Notes under the pieces: generated by a model
What the model was told of the DNA's origin: nothing
The model's input: the letters and a program-made list of their open reading frames with translations, nothing else
The model's database searches: none
Shown here: one piece after another, positions 36,097 to 44,434 of the stretch
How positions within the stretch are numbered: position 1 is the stretch's first letter
Layout of the letters: the number at the start of each line of letters is the position of its first letter
Assembly (NCBI GenBank): GCA_031963405.1
Contig: JASSUJ010000001.1
Coordinates: 2,380,063 to 2,444,062 of the forward strand
Direction: 5' to 3'
Length of the DNA stretch: 64,000 nt
Source: JASSUD01 sp031963405
GTDB taxonomy: Bacteria; Pseudomonadota; Gammaproteobacteria; Burkholderiales; Burkholderiaceae
Translations under genes and position numbers: made by a program

Positions 36097-37111
36097 AAAA
36101 GTGCCGACAGCAACGCTTAAAGTAACTGTTCCAAGTACGGGGCAGCCGGTAGGTGAATTGCGCCTATTAGCTGATATTGGGGGCACAAATGCTCGCTTTG
36201 CACTTGCTACTGAAACTGGCGAAATAACGCATATTCGTCGATACCAGTGCGCTGATTATGCCGATATTGCTCAGGTTATCCAGGCTTATCTATTTGAGGT
36301 TCAACTAACCCACATCAGCCATGCAGCGATTGCTATTGCAAACCCTGTTGATGGTGATCAAGTGCAGATGACTAACCACGATTGGGCTTTTTCGATTGAG
36401 GCTACGCGTCGTACGTTAAAACTGCAAACGCTTTTAGTGGTGAACGATTTCACCGCGTTAGCCATGGCGCTGCCCGCCTTAACTGAAGCGCAGCGGGTAC
36501 AGATTGGTACGGGTGCGCCTCGGCGTAACAGTGCGCTTGGGTTGATCGGGCCGGGCACAGGGCTTGGGGTTTCAGGTCTCATTCCTAGTGCTGAGTGTTG
36601 GGTGGCACTGGCGAGTGAGGGCGGGCATACCAGTTTTTCACCGCTTGATGAGCGTGAAGAATATATCTTGCAATACGCACGGCAGCATTGGTCCCATGTA
36701 TCGTTTGAACGGGTTGCATCAGGGCCCGGTATGGTTTTGATTTACCGTGCGTTAGCTGAGCGCGCTAAGCTAACAGTAGTCAGCGATGATCCAGCTAAAA
36801 TCGTACAGCTTGGCCTAGCAGGTGAGCCGCTTGCGGCTGAAACGCTGGATTGTTTCTGTAGTATTTTGGGTACGTTCGCAGGTAATTTGGCCTGCACCTT
36901 AGGGGCGTTGGGCGGTATTTATATAGGTGGGGGCATCGTGCCCCGCATGTCAGACTTTTTTTTAGCCTCGCCATTTCGCGCACGCTTTGAAGCAAAAGGG
37001 CGGTTTAGCGCCTACCTGGCGCAGATTCCTACTTATTTAATTACGGCGGAATATCCAACCCTGCTTGGCGTTTCGACAATTTTGGCGGAACACTTAAGTA
37101 ATTTTTCTTAG
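36074..37111 (+). CDS. glk: Glucokinase, lacking the fused HexR domain
   Basis: 345 residues. The nucleotide site is LLADIGGTNARFAL; also seen are GPGTGLGVSGLI and EGGHTSFSP, with GGIYIGGGIVPR near the end. It phosphorylates glucose for Zwf. In Burkholderia, Glk is fused to a C-terminal RpiR/HexR repressor (about 620-640 residues in all). Here the protein stops at LAEHLSNFS, exactly where the linker to that domain begins, and the following 440 bases contain only repeat sequence. The kinase is complete; the regulator half has been lost. The start at 36074 lies inside pgl and has no good ribosome site; a few later codons are possible starts. Confidence 0.92.
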   Translation: MFIGVSDKKVPTATLKVTVPSTGQPVGELRLLADIGGTNARFALATETGEITHIRRYQCADYADIAQVIQAYLFEVQLTHISHAAIAIANPVDGDQVQMTNHDWAFSIEATRRTLKLQTLLVVNDFTALAMALPALTEAQRVQIGTGAPRRNSALGLIGPGTGLGVSGLIPSAECWVALASEGGHTSFSPLDEREEYILQYARQHWSHVSFERVASGPGMVLIYRALAERAKLTVVSDDPAKIVQLGLAGEPLAAETLDCFCSILGTFAGNLACTLGALGGIYIGGGIVPRMSDFFLASPFRARFEAKGRFSAYLAQIPTYLITAEYPTLLGVSTILAEHLSNFS

Positions 37112-37211
37112 AATCTATGGGCGCTTTGCAAAAGGCTCTAAACCCCTGTTTACTCGCCCGATTTGAATAATCGTTTTAGAGACTCATGTATTATCCGGCC
37201 TGATGAGCGCA

Positions 37212-37335
37212 AAGGAAGGGCTGCATAAACCGGAGAGCGACGTTATGCCTCTCTTTTTTGTCGATAGGTACGGGTCGTACTGGCAGCAAAGATACAAAGC
37301 GCTCCTTATGTACGATTTATTCAGTGCTCCCCCTA
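37212..37335. repeat. Chimeric hairpin element with unlike arms
   Basis: The left end is AAGGAAGGGCTGCATAAACC (the GCATAA arm class) and the right end GATTTATTCAGTGCTCCC (the GAATAAATC class). Between them is the usual core with GACGTTATGCC and GTACTGGCAGCAAAGATAC. The arms cannot pair along their length. Confidence 0.7.
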
Positions 37336-37344
37336 AGAGTTTAT

Positions 37345-37505
37345 CTACGATCTTCAAAAGTGGATTGTGTTGGGGTTCCCTATTTAATTCAACGCTTTAC
37401 CCCAGCTAGGAAAAATGCCAAAAAATGGTCGCTTAGGGTGAAGCGTATTTACTCAATACGGAACGCCAATATGACGGCCTCAAGGGTAATTTTTTGAGAT
37501 CGTCG
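37345..37505. repeat. About 160-bp repeat, copy 1 of the CGATCTTCAA family
   Basis: CGATCTTCAAAAGTGGATTG at the left and TTTTTTGAGATCG at the right, with CAATACGGAACGCCAATAT inside, aligns along its length with 48874-49039. The interior has GCTAGGAAAAATGCCAAAAA matching CTACGAAAAATGCTAAAAA in the other copy. Confidence 0.75.
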
Positions 37506-37554
37506 TGCTATCAATGTATATCAATAAACATAAACCTGAGCTAGGAGAGCAAGC

Positions 37555-39300
37555 ATGCGCTTAGGTATTCATCTATCAAAGCCAAACGCGCCAGCCTGGC
37601 GGTTATTTCCTAACCGTTGGGATTTAGTCGTGTTGCCGCTGATCATGGGCGCGATTGCGCTCGCCGCGGCCGGTTTGCATCAGACTATGGCGCCTTTGGC
37701 GAGTCTGGATGTGCAGACGATTTCACTGCATCCAAGCAATCTGCCGGAATATGCGTTGCGCACCACCTTGCGCATGATCGCGGCCATGGTGGCTTCGCTG
37801 GTTTTTACGCTGGCGTATGGCACGCTTGCCGCGAAAAGTCGCCGTGCCGAAAAAGTGTTGATACCGCTTTTAGATATTTTGCAATCGGTGCCAGTGCTTG
37901 GGTACATCTCGTTTACGGTGACTTTTTTTCTGACTTTATTTCCAGGCCGGGTAGCCGGCGCTGAGTGTGCGGCTATCTTTGCGATTTTTACTGCGCAAGC
38001 GTGGAATATGACGTTCAGCTTTTACCAATCACTGCGCACCGTGCCGCGTGATCTGGATGAAGTATCGCGCAGCTTTCATTTAACGGGTTGGCAGCGTTTT
38101 TGGAAATTGGAAGTGCCATTTTCGACGCCCGGCTTAGTGTGGAATATGATGATGTCGATGTCGGGCAGCTGGTTTTTCATCGTGGCATCCGAAGCGATTA
38201 CAGTAGGCAGCACCGAGATCAACTTACCCGGTATCGGCGCCTATCTGGCACACGCAGTCGAACAGAGCGACTTAACCGCGGTGGGCTGGGTTGTCTTGAC
38301 CATGCTGATCGTGATTTTTATCTACGACCAATTACTATTTCGTCCACTGCTCGCCTGGGCTGATAAATTTCGACTCGAGACGACTTCAGGGGCCTCCCCT
38401 GAATCATGGGTACTAGATTTAATCCAACGCCCGCGCCTGATGCGCCGCTTGCTGATGCCTTTAGGCTCGATGGTAGGTGCTTTGACGCGCTTGCCGCTAC
38501 GCCTGCCCAAAATATTTGCCGTGACGCCCACTGTCGCCACGCGCCGGACGGTTTCAAAATTAGCTGATACGTTTTGGATACTGCTGCTTTCAATCAGTGC
38601 TTTGTATGTGGCTTGGCATGTGTTGGCTTATACCCGTGCCGATCTTAGCTGGCATGATGTGTGGCATGTCTTGAAACTCGGCTCGCTCACCTTGCTGCGC
38701 GTAACGTTACTGATTGTGTTGGCTTCGGTGATTTGGGTGCCAATTGGCGTATTAATTGGGACACGGCCTGCACTGGCAGGCAAAATCCAACCCATTGTTC
38801 AGTTTCTGGCAGCTTTCCCAGCTAACTTGCTGTTCCCCATTTTTGTCTTCTTGCTGGTTCGCTTTCATCTCAATGCGGATATATGGCTGTCCCCGTTGAT
38901 CGTGCTGGGCGCGCAATGGTACATCCTGTTTAACGTCATTGCTGGCGCGATGGCGTATCCGAATGACTTTAAAGAAGCGGCAGCCAACTTTCAAATTCGC
39001 GGCTGGCAGTGGTGGCGGCAAGTGATGCTGCCGGGCATTTTTCCTTATTATGTGACCGGTGCCATTACCGCATCTGGCGGCGCCTGGAATGCGAGCATTG
39101 TGTCTGAAGCCGTAGCGTGGGGTGACACTAAAATTGTGGCGCATGGGCTGGGCGCTTATATCGCCGAGATGACTGAAGCGGGCGATTACCCCCATATCAT
39201 TTTAGGTATTGCGGTCATGGCGCTGTTTGTCACTTTATTTAACCGCTTGCTCTGGCGTCCTATGTATCGGTATGCCGAAAATAAATTCCGTCTGGATTGA
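37555..39300 (+). CDS. Fused double ABC transporter permease (nitrate/sulfonate/taurine class)
   Basis: 581 residues made of two BPD-type permease units, about residues 20-270 and 335-575, each with about six membrane segments and an EAA-like loop (RTVPRDLDEVSRSFHLTGWQ and FKEAAANFQIRGWQWWRQVM). Such fused permeases pair with the ATPase type encoded next. A good ribosome site, AGGAGA, precedes the ATG. No substrate-binding protein is adjacent, so the solute cannot be named. The nearest well-known class carries nitrate, sulfonates or bicarbonate. Confidence 0.9.
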   Translation: MRLGIHLSKPNAPAWRLFPNRWDLVVLPLIMGAIALAAAGLHQTMAPLASLDVQTISLHPSNLPEYALRTTLRMIAAMVASLVFTLAYGTLAAKSRRAEKVLIPLLDILQSVPVLGYISFTVTFFLTLFPGRVAGAECAAIFAIFTAQAWNMTFSFYQSLRTVPRDLDEVSRSFHLTGWQRFWKLEVPFSTPGLVWNMMMSMSGSWFFIVASEAITVGSTEINLPGIGAYLAHAVEQSDLTAVGWVVLTMLIVIFIYDQLLFRPLLAWADKFRLETTSGASPESWVLDLIQRPRLMRRLLMPLGSMVGALTRLPLRLPKIFAVTPTVATRRTVSKLADTFWILLLSISALYVAWHVLAYTRADLSWHDVWHVLKLGSLTLLRVTLLIVLASVIWVPIGVLIGTRPALAGKIQPIVQFLAAFPANLLFPIFVFLLVRFHLNADIWLSPLIVLGAQWYILFNVIAGAMAYPNDFKEAAANFQIRGWQWWRQVMLPGIFPYYVTGAITASGGAWNASIVSEAVAWGDTKIVAHGLGAYIAEMTEAGDYPHIILGIAVMALFVTLFNRLLWRPMYRYAENKFRLD

Positions 39301-39304
39301 AAAT

Positions 39305-40630
39305 ATGAAGCAGACCAGCCAGCCTAATCAGGCTAATCAGTCAAATAACGCGACCGAAATTCTACGTTTAACCGATGTAAAGCACGGTTTTAACAAGTCA
39401 CAAGGCGAATTACTTGTGCTTGATGGGGTCAATTTATGCTTACAGGAAGGGGAAATTGTAGGCTTGCTTGGCCGTTCGGGGTCTGGTAAATCGACGTTGC
39501 TGCGCACGATCGCCGGCTTGATCACCCCAACCGGTGGCAAAGTCGACTATTTAGGCCAACCCTTGTCAGGGCCCGCTAAAGGCGTCGCGATGGTGTTCCA
39601 GACATTTGCGCTATTTCCTTGGCTTACCGTTTTAGAAAATGTGGAAGCAGGGCTAGAAGCGCTCGGCGTGAATGCACGCGAGCGACGCTCAAGAGCCTTG
39701 GCAGCGATTGATTTAATTGGGATGGATGGTTTTGAAAATGCCTATCCACGCGAGCTTTCAGGTGGCATGCGCCAACGTGTAGGGTTTGCGCGGGCGCTGG
39801 TGGTTGATCCGTTGCTGCTGCTCATGGACGAGCCGTTCTCTGCGCTAGATGTGCTTACCGCCGAAACGCTGCGTACCGATTTCCTTGATTTGTGGAACGA
39901 AAAACGTTTGTCGATTAAGTCGGTATTGCTGGTTACGCATAATATTGAAGAAGCGGTTTTTATGTGCAACCGCATTCTTGTCTTGTCGTCGAATCCAGGG
40001 CGGGTTATCGCGGACATTAAAGTGCCATTCACCCATCCGCGTGACCGACTTGACCCTGCCTTTAGACGTTTAGTCGATAGCATTTACGCCAAAATGACAG
40101 CCCGCCCAGACACCGGTACGCTGCGTAAAACATTAACGCTTGGTAGCTGGCTGCCGCAAGTATCAACCAATTTAATGGCGGGTCTCATCGAAACTTTGGC
40201 CGCATCGCCTTATAACGGCAAAGCTGACCTCCCAGAAATTGCCCGTACACTGCATTTGGAAATCGATGATTTATTTCCGATAGCGGAAATGATGCAGCAC
40301 CTCGACTTTGCTGACTTACGCGAAGGTGACATTCTGCTCACCTCAGCCGGCAAGCTATTTGCCGAATACGGTACACAAGAGCGCAAACAAATGTTTGCTG
40401 ACCACCTGTTGCGGCAAGTACCCCTTGCTGCACGTATCAGAAAGGTATTGAGCGAACGGCCTAGACATCGTGCCCCACGCGTGCGTTTTGAGCAAGAACT
40501 GGAAGATTTTCTGTCAGATAGCGCCGCACAAGAAACGCTTGAGTCAGTTATCAACTGGGGCCGTTATGCTGAGATCTTTTCGTATAACGACCAAACTGAG
40601 ACATTTAGTTTGGAAGACGTTGAGTCATAA
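39305..40630 (+). CDS. ABC transporter ATP-binding protein with C-terminal AAA-associated domain
   Basis: 441 residues. The ATPase part (about 20-270) has Walker A GRSGSGKST, signature LSGGMRQRVGFARAL and Walker B LLLMDEPFSALD. The remaining 150 residues match the AAA-associated C-terminal domain (DLPEIARTLHLEIDDLFPIA, then LREGDILLTSAGKLFAEYG), which is found only on this transporter class and is thought to be regulatory. The ATG at 39305 lies four bases after the permease stop, so the two are coupled. A weak GC hairpin lies at 40651-40680. Confidence 0.92.
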   Translation: MKQTSQPNQANQSNNATEILRLTDVKHGFNKSQGELLVLDGVNLCLQEGEIVGLLGRSGSGKSTLLRTIAGLITPTGGKVDYLGQPLSGPAKGVAMVFQTFALFPWLTVLENVEAGLEALGVNARERRSRALAAIDLIGMDGFENAYPRELSGGMRQRVGFARALVVDPLLLLMDEPFSALDVLTAETLRTDFLDLWNEKRLSIKSVLLVTHNIEEAVFMCNRILVLSSNPGRVIADIKVPFTHPRDRLDPAFRRLVDSIYAKMTARPDTGTLRKTLTLGSWLPQVSTNLMAGLIETLAASPYNGKADLPEIARTLHLEIDDLFPIAEMMQHLDFADLREGDILLTSAGKLFAEYGTQERKQMFADHLLRQVPLAARIRKVLSERPRHRAPRVRFEQELEDFLSDSAAQETLESVINWGRYAEIFSYNDQTETFSLEDVES

Positions 40631-40858
40631 CTCTTTTCAGATATTAAAGATGCAGCGGGCTTTTTCTTCGCTCGCTGTTTAAATTCATAAAAAATAGGAT
40701 TTGCTAGCTCGCAGCAGCGCTACTCAAGAGCCTGCTCGCTATCATCACTTAGCCTTTCACAATATTTGTCAGCGCCTCGCAGCATTTGACAACATCCAAC
40801 CTCTGCTGTCGTTCAGCAACTACTTCTTCTTATTCTTCATCAGGTCTCAGATATCGAA

Positions 40859-40946
40859 TTAAGCAAGGCCTGCATAGCCCACGGGCAAGGAAGGCCATAT
40901 TACTGTCGACTGCGTGTCAAAGAGGCATGACGCCCCCCCTTGCTTA
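40859..40946. repeat. Hairpin element with TTAAGCAAGG arms
   Basis: TTAAGCAAGG (40859-40868) and CCTTGCTTAA (40937-40946) are exact complements. The inside keeps CCTGCATAGCCC, CGGGCAAGGAAGG and GAGGCATGACGCC of the family core. The arm is a fifth sequence type. Confidence 0.7.
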
Positions 40947-41116
40947 AATCGCAGTGAATTTCCTGTCTTATAAATAATTACTCCATGATGCTGTGCTTGC
41001 GCTCCAAGATTGATGAGATATGCCCCGAAGAGGAGATACCTTAAAGGTATGTAGCTTGCTTAGGAACATAACCTTGCTCTTGCAAAACTATGTTGAATGG
41101 AAAAGAGGAAAAATTT

Positions 41117-41977
41117 ATGTCAGACACGCCAGCCCAACCCATTGCGCAACATCAAGACCATCAACCAGGTATCGAAAGCAAGATGGTGCCCTCGCCACAT
41201 AGTCAAATGAGTGGATATGTAGGAAGCGGCAAGCTTAAAGGGAAGGCGGCAATAGTGACGGGTGGGGACAGTGGCATTGGCCGCGCAACCGCCATTGCGT
41301 TTGCGAAAGAAGGAGCCGATGTGCTGATCGTTTATCTCGATGAGTACGACGATGCGTGTCTGACTCAACAACAGATCGAAGCTGTGGGGCGCCGCTGCGA
41401 AAGACTTGCACTTGATATTGGTAAGGCATCAAATGCACAACGGGTTATTGATACGGCGCTTAAGGCATTTGGTCGGCTAGATATTCTCGTTAACAATGCG
41501 GGAGAGCAACATCCTCAAGCAGACTTCGAAAAAATTTCTAAGCAGCAGCTCGAACACGTTTTTCAGACGAATGTGTTCTCGATGTTTTTTCTTGTGCAAG
41601 CGGCTTTACCGCATCTGAAAGAGGGTGCACGCATCATCAATACCACCTCAGTGACAGCTTATCGAGGTAGTGCACATTTGATTGACTATGCCGCTACTAA
41701 AGGAGCAATAGTTTCATTTACTCGCTCGCTAGCTAAACATCTAGCACCTAAAGGTATTTTGGTAAATGCAGTGGCGCCTGGCCCCATCTGGACTCCTTTG
41801 ATTCCATCTACTTTTAGCGCTGATGAAGTGGCTGAATTCGGCAAAAAAACGCCTCTTGGGCGACCCGGTCAGCCAGACGAAGTAGCAGGTTGTTATGTGT
41901 TTCTTGCGGCTAGTGACGCCTCATATATGACAGGCCAAGTTTTGCATCCAAATGGTGGGGAAGTGGTGAATGGCTAG
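41117..41977 (+). CDS. Short-chain dehydrogenase/reductase (YghA/general stress type)
   Basis: 286 residues. The N-terminal extension of about 45 residues (HQDHQPGIESKMVPSPHSQM) is typical of the YghA/GsiB-type group. The Rossmann site is TGGDSGIGRATAIAFAKEGA; NNAG follows, and the catalytic Ser, Tyr and Lys lie in TTSVTAYRG and DYAATKGA. It is an NAD(P)-dependent oxidoreductase, probably acting on small aldehydes or alcohols under stress. The ATG at 41117 has AGAGGA upstream; an ATG nine codons earlier lacks one. It appears monocistronic, with a small GC hairpin just at the stop. Confidence 0.93.
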   Translation: MSDTPAQPIAQHQDHQPGIESKMVPSPHSQMSGYVGSGKLKGKAAIVTGGDSGIGRATAIAFAKEGADVLIVYLDEYDDACLTQQQIEAVGRRCERLALDIGKASNAQRVIDTALKAFGRLDILVNNAGEQHPQADFEKISKQQLEHVFQTNVFSMFFLVQAALPHLKEGARIINTTSVTAYRGSAHLIDYAATKGAIVSFTRSLAKHLAPKGILVNAVAPGPIWTPLIPSTFSADEVAEFGKKTPLGRPGQPDEVAGCYVFLAASDASYMTGQVLHPNGGEVVNG

Positions 41978-42206
41978 CGGCAGTAGCCGCCAGCTAATGC
42001 CTGAGTGACTTAACTAACTGAGCTAGCTAAGAGACTTAATTGAATGTCTGTGAATTGTTCATCTATTAGGTGAGCGGTTTACCAACGCTTTGCTATAAAG
42101 TTCGTATTTTTAAAAATCGCTTCCGCACACAAAATTCCGGTTACGCTCTTGTGACAGTTTTGGTCAAATCTGGGTTCCATGCGATCTGATCGAAACTATT
42201 ACAATT

Positions 42207-42974
42207 CTAACGACCCTTATATTGTCTTTTATTGCTAGGTACGGGGTTGCTGAGGTACAGAATTGGCTGCTGACTTCCACTGAGCCCAGGGCTTGAACTG
42301 CCCCTCACATTTTGCCTCGTATGAGAGTTAGGTGAATCCATCATTAATTCTGCCTTTATCCCTTGCTTTATTTCAGGAATTGCCTTTTCTATCTTATCTT
42401 GCATGCTTATCAGTAGAGCTAATTTGATGGGAGGATGTGCGTTTTCACTATTTTTAAAGATCTCCAGGGAATTCATTAAATCTTGAGTATTTTTGCCTGC
42501 TTGAAAAGTGAGTCCTTCTTCTTCTTGCTGCAACATAGTAAATAATTTTACAAAAGCGATCCGCGTCCCCTCTAATACAGCTGGTGGCCTGGCCACAGCA
42601 GATAGTGTCAAGATATCTTTAGCGAGATGATCTAAATAATCTTGTAACTTTCCTGAAGAAAACTCGTTAAATGAAGCAGTCTTACTCTCATTTGATAAAT
42701 CACTGCTTGATCGTTGAACATGATCTTGTTCAATGTTTTTTAAATGACTTGGCAATGCTTCTGCAATTGCTTTGACGTTAATCTCATTTGCCAGCATTCT
42801 TCTTGTGCTTGGCTCACCGATAGGCTTAGCTGCCTCCCCGGCGAGAGCATTGTCAAAGTATCTACCCTGTCTTTTATTCAATGCTTCTTGCCCGTCATGC
42901 TTGCGTAGAGGAACGCGAGGTTTTGGAACTAAGTCTTCGCTTATATCATCCGACCTATCATTAGGGCCACTCAT
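42207..42974 (-). CDS. Unrecognised helical protein, candidate effector
   Basis: 255 residues, no family recognised. It has a charged hydrophilic N-terminus (SGPNDRSDDISEDLVPKPRV), a helical centre (about 60-210) with DYLDHLAKDILTLSAVARPP and LKLALLISMQDKIEKAIPEI-like helices, and a Ser/Gly/Gln-rich tail ending NKRQYKGR. No signal peptide or membrane segment is seen. A strong ribosome site, GAGGAG, precedes the ATG. Long non-coding stretches lie on both sides. It resembles the other orphan genes here in its soft termini and helical core, but shares no alignable sequence with them. The function is unknown. Confidence 0.68.
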   Translation of the reverse strand: MSGPNDRSDDISEDLVPKPRVPLRKHDGQEALNKRQGRYFDNALAGEAAKPIGEPSTRRMLANEINVKAIAEALPSHLKNIEQDHVQRSSSDLSNESKTASFNEFSSGKLQDYLDHLAKDILTLSAVARPPAVLEGTRIAFVKLFTMLQQEEEGLTFQAGKNTQDLMNSLEIFKNSENAHPPIKLALLISMQDKIEKAIPEIKQGIKAELMMDSPNSHTRQNVRGSSSPGLSGSQQPILYLSNPVPSNKRQYKGR

Positions 42975-43437
42975 GTTTTACTCCTCTTGATTTTCAATCT
43001 TTTTATTTATTCACTCTAACGGCGTTTTTTTATCACGTTTATAAATCAAGAAATGTGTACCTGAAAAATAGTTGTTGGTGGCTAGCATATCTCTCTGTAT
43101 CACGCTTAAAAAACTGATGCTTCCAGCCTAAACTTTTCTTTTTTACGCTAAAGCGTTAATACGAAGACCTGCTGTTTTTAGCGAAGTAAAGAAATAGGAG
43201 CAACTTAGACTGAGCCGGCAACTGGGGCAGGACCACCAGCCCATGAGCGCAGTAGACGTAGCCGCATGGGATGGGAGCCGATGGATGTCATCAAAATACG
43301 CATGACTCGTAATGTGGGCTTTTAGGAAATCTAATCAGCGTACCCAGCAGAGGTATTGATGGATGATCTGGGGGGAGAATGGCTTAATTGAGAAATGGTT
43401 GTGCTAGCTTTTTATTTCGCACAGGTAAGGCGGTACG
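42975..43437. other. Non-coding spacer
   Basis: About 460 bases with no gene, tRNA or clear repeat that I can see. The part near 43020-43140 is AT-rich and probably contains the promoter of the upstream-facing gene. Confidence 0.4.
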
Positions 43438-44418
43438 CTATGTCTTGTCATGCGCATGAGGCTCGTTGCCCAAGCGGTTATAGAGTGTTTTTAAGCTGAC
43501 TCCAAGCGTCTTGGCTGCGCGTTGTTTATCGCCGCCACAGTGTTTAAGGGTAGCTAAGATAAGGCCGCGTTGTGCCTCTACTAAGGGAGTGCCAATGGAA
43601 ATATTTATCGTATCGGTTTCTTCGTCTGAAGGCAGCGGCTGGCTAGGATATGGGTCAGGAAGTTCGATCTCAATCTGATCTTCTTGCGCAAGAATAAAGG
43701 CGCGATATATCGTGTTTTTTAATTCGCGTACATTGCCAGGCCAGGCATAAGTGTTGAGCGTTTTAAGTGAGGCGGCGGAGAATTTTTTGTGGGTGCTTTT
43801 TTCTTGATTAAATTCATCTAGAAAATGTTGTGCCAGAAGTTCACGGTCCTCGCCGCGCTCGCGTAAGGGTGGGGCTTGTAAGAGGAAGACAGCAAGACGA
43901 TAGAGCAAGTCTTGTCGCAAAAGGTTCTCTTGTACTGCAGTAGCCGGGTCGCGATTGGTCGCAGCGATCACGTGTACGTTTGAATGAATGGGTTCAGTTC
44001 CGCCGACGCGGTAAAAAACTCCCGTTTCGAGTACGCGCAGCAGCTTAACTTGTTGCGTGAGCGACATCTCGGTTACTTCATCAAGAAATAGTGTGCCGCC
44101 GTTAGCCTGTTCAAAATATCCGGGGCGGCCTTTGGTGGCGCCTGTAAAGCTGCCTTTTTCGTGGCCGAAGAATTCAGCTTCCAGCAAGCTATCTGGTATG
44201 GCGCCGCAGTTAAGGGCGATAAAAGGTTGGTCTTGGCGTGGCCCCAGCGCATGGATGGTCTGCGCGATAAGTTCTTTGCCGGTGCCTGATTCACCAATAA
44301 TTAGCGTCGTGGTCTCTGTTTGCGAGACGCATTCGATCTCTTCATAAAGCTTAAGCATGGGCGCAGATGAGCCGTATAGCAGACCGAATGATTTGAGAGC
44401 TGGGTGTTTCTTGGTCAT
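43438..44418 (-). CDS. Sigma-54 enhancer-binding activator without receiver domain
   Basis: 326 residues. The AAA+ domain has Walker A GESGTGKE (42-49), the sigma-54 contact loop GSFTGA (89-94), LFLDEVTEM, and the arginine-finger region. A Fis-type helix-turn-helix follows (CGGDKQRAAKTLGVSLKTLYNRLG). There is no N-terminal sensory domain, as in PspF, so it is either constitutively active or controlled by a partner protein. It is very similar to the full-length activator at 46691-48076 and may derive from it. The gene starts 16 bases after the propeller-like gene at 44435-45946, so they form an operon. The loop has Ser in place of the usual Ala of GAFTGA, as does its paralogue. Confidence 0.9.
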   Translation of the reverse strand: MTKKHPALKSFGLLYGSSAPMLKLYEEIECVSQTETTTLIIGESGTGKELIAQTIHALGPRQDQPFIALNCGAIPDSLLEAEFFGHEKGSFTGATKGRPGYFEQANGGTLFLDEVTEMSLTQQVKLLRVLETGVFYRVGGTEPIHSNVHVIAATNRDPATAVQENLLRQDLLYRLAVFLLQAPPLRERGEDRELLAQHFLDEFNQEKSTHKKFSAASLKTLNTYAWPGNVRELKNTIYRAFILAQEDQIEIELPDPYPSQPLPSDEETDTINISIGTPLVEAQRGLILATLKHCGGDKQRAAKTLGVSLKTLYNRLGNEPHAHDKT

Positions 44419-44434
44419 ATCTTTAGGTGTAGGG

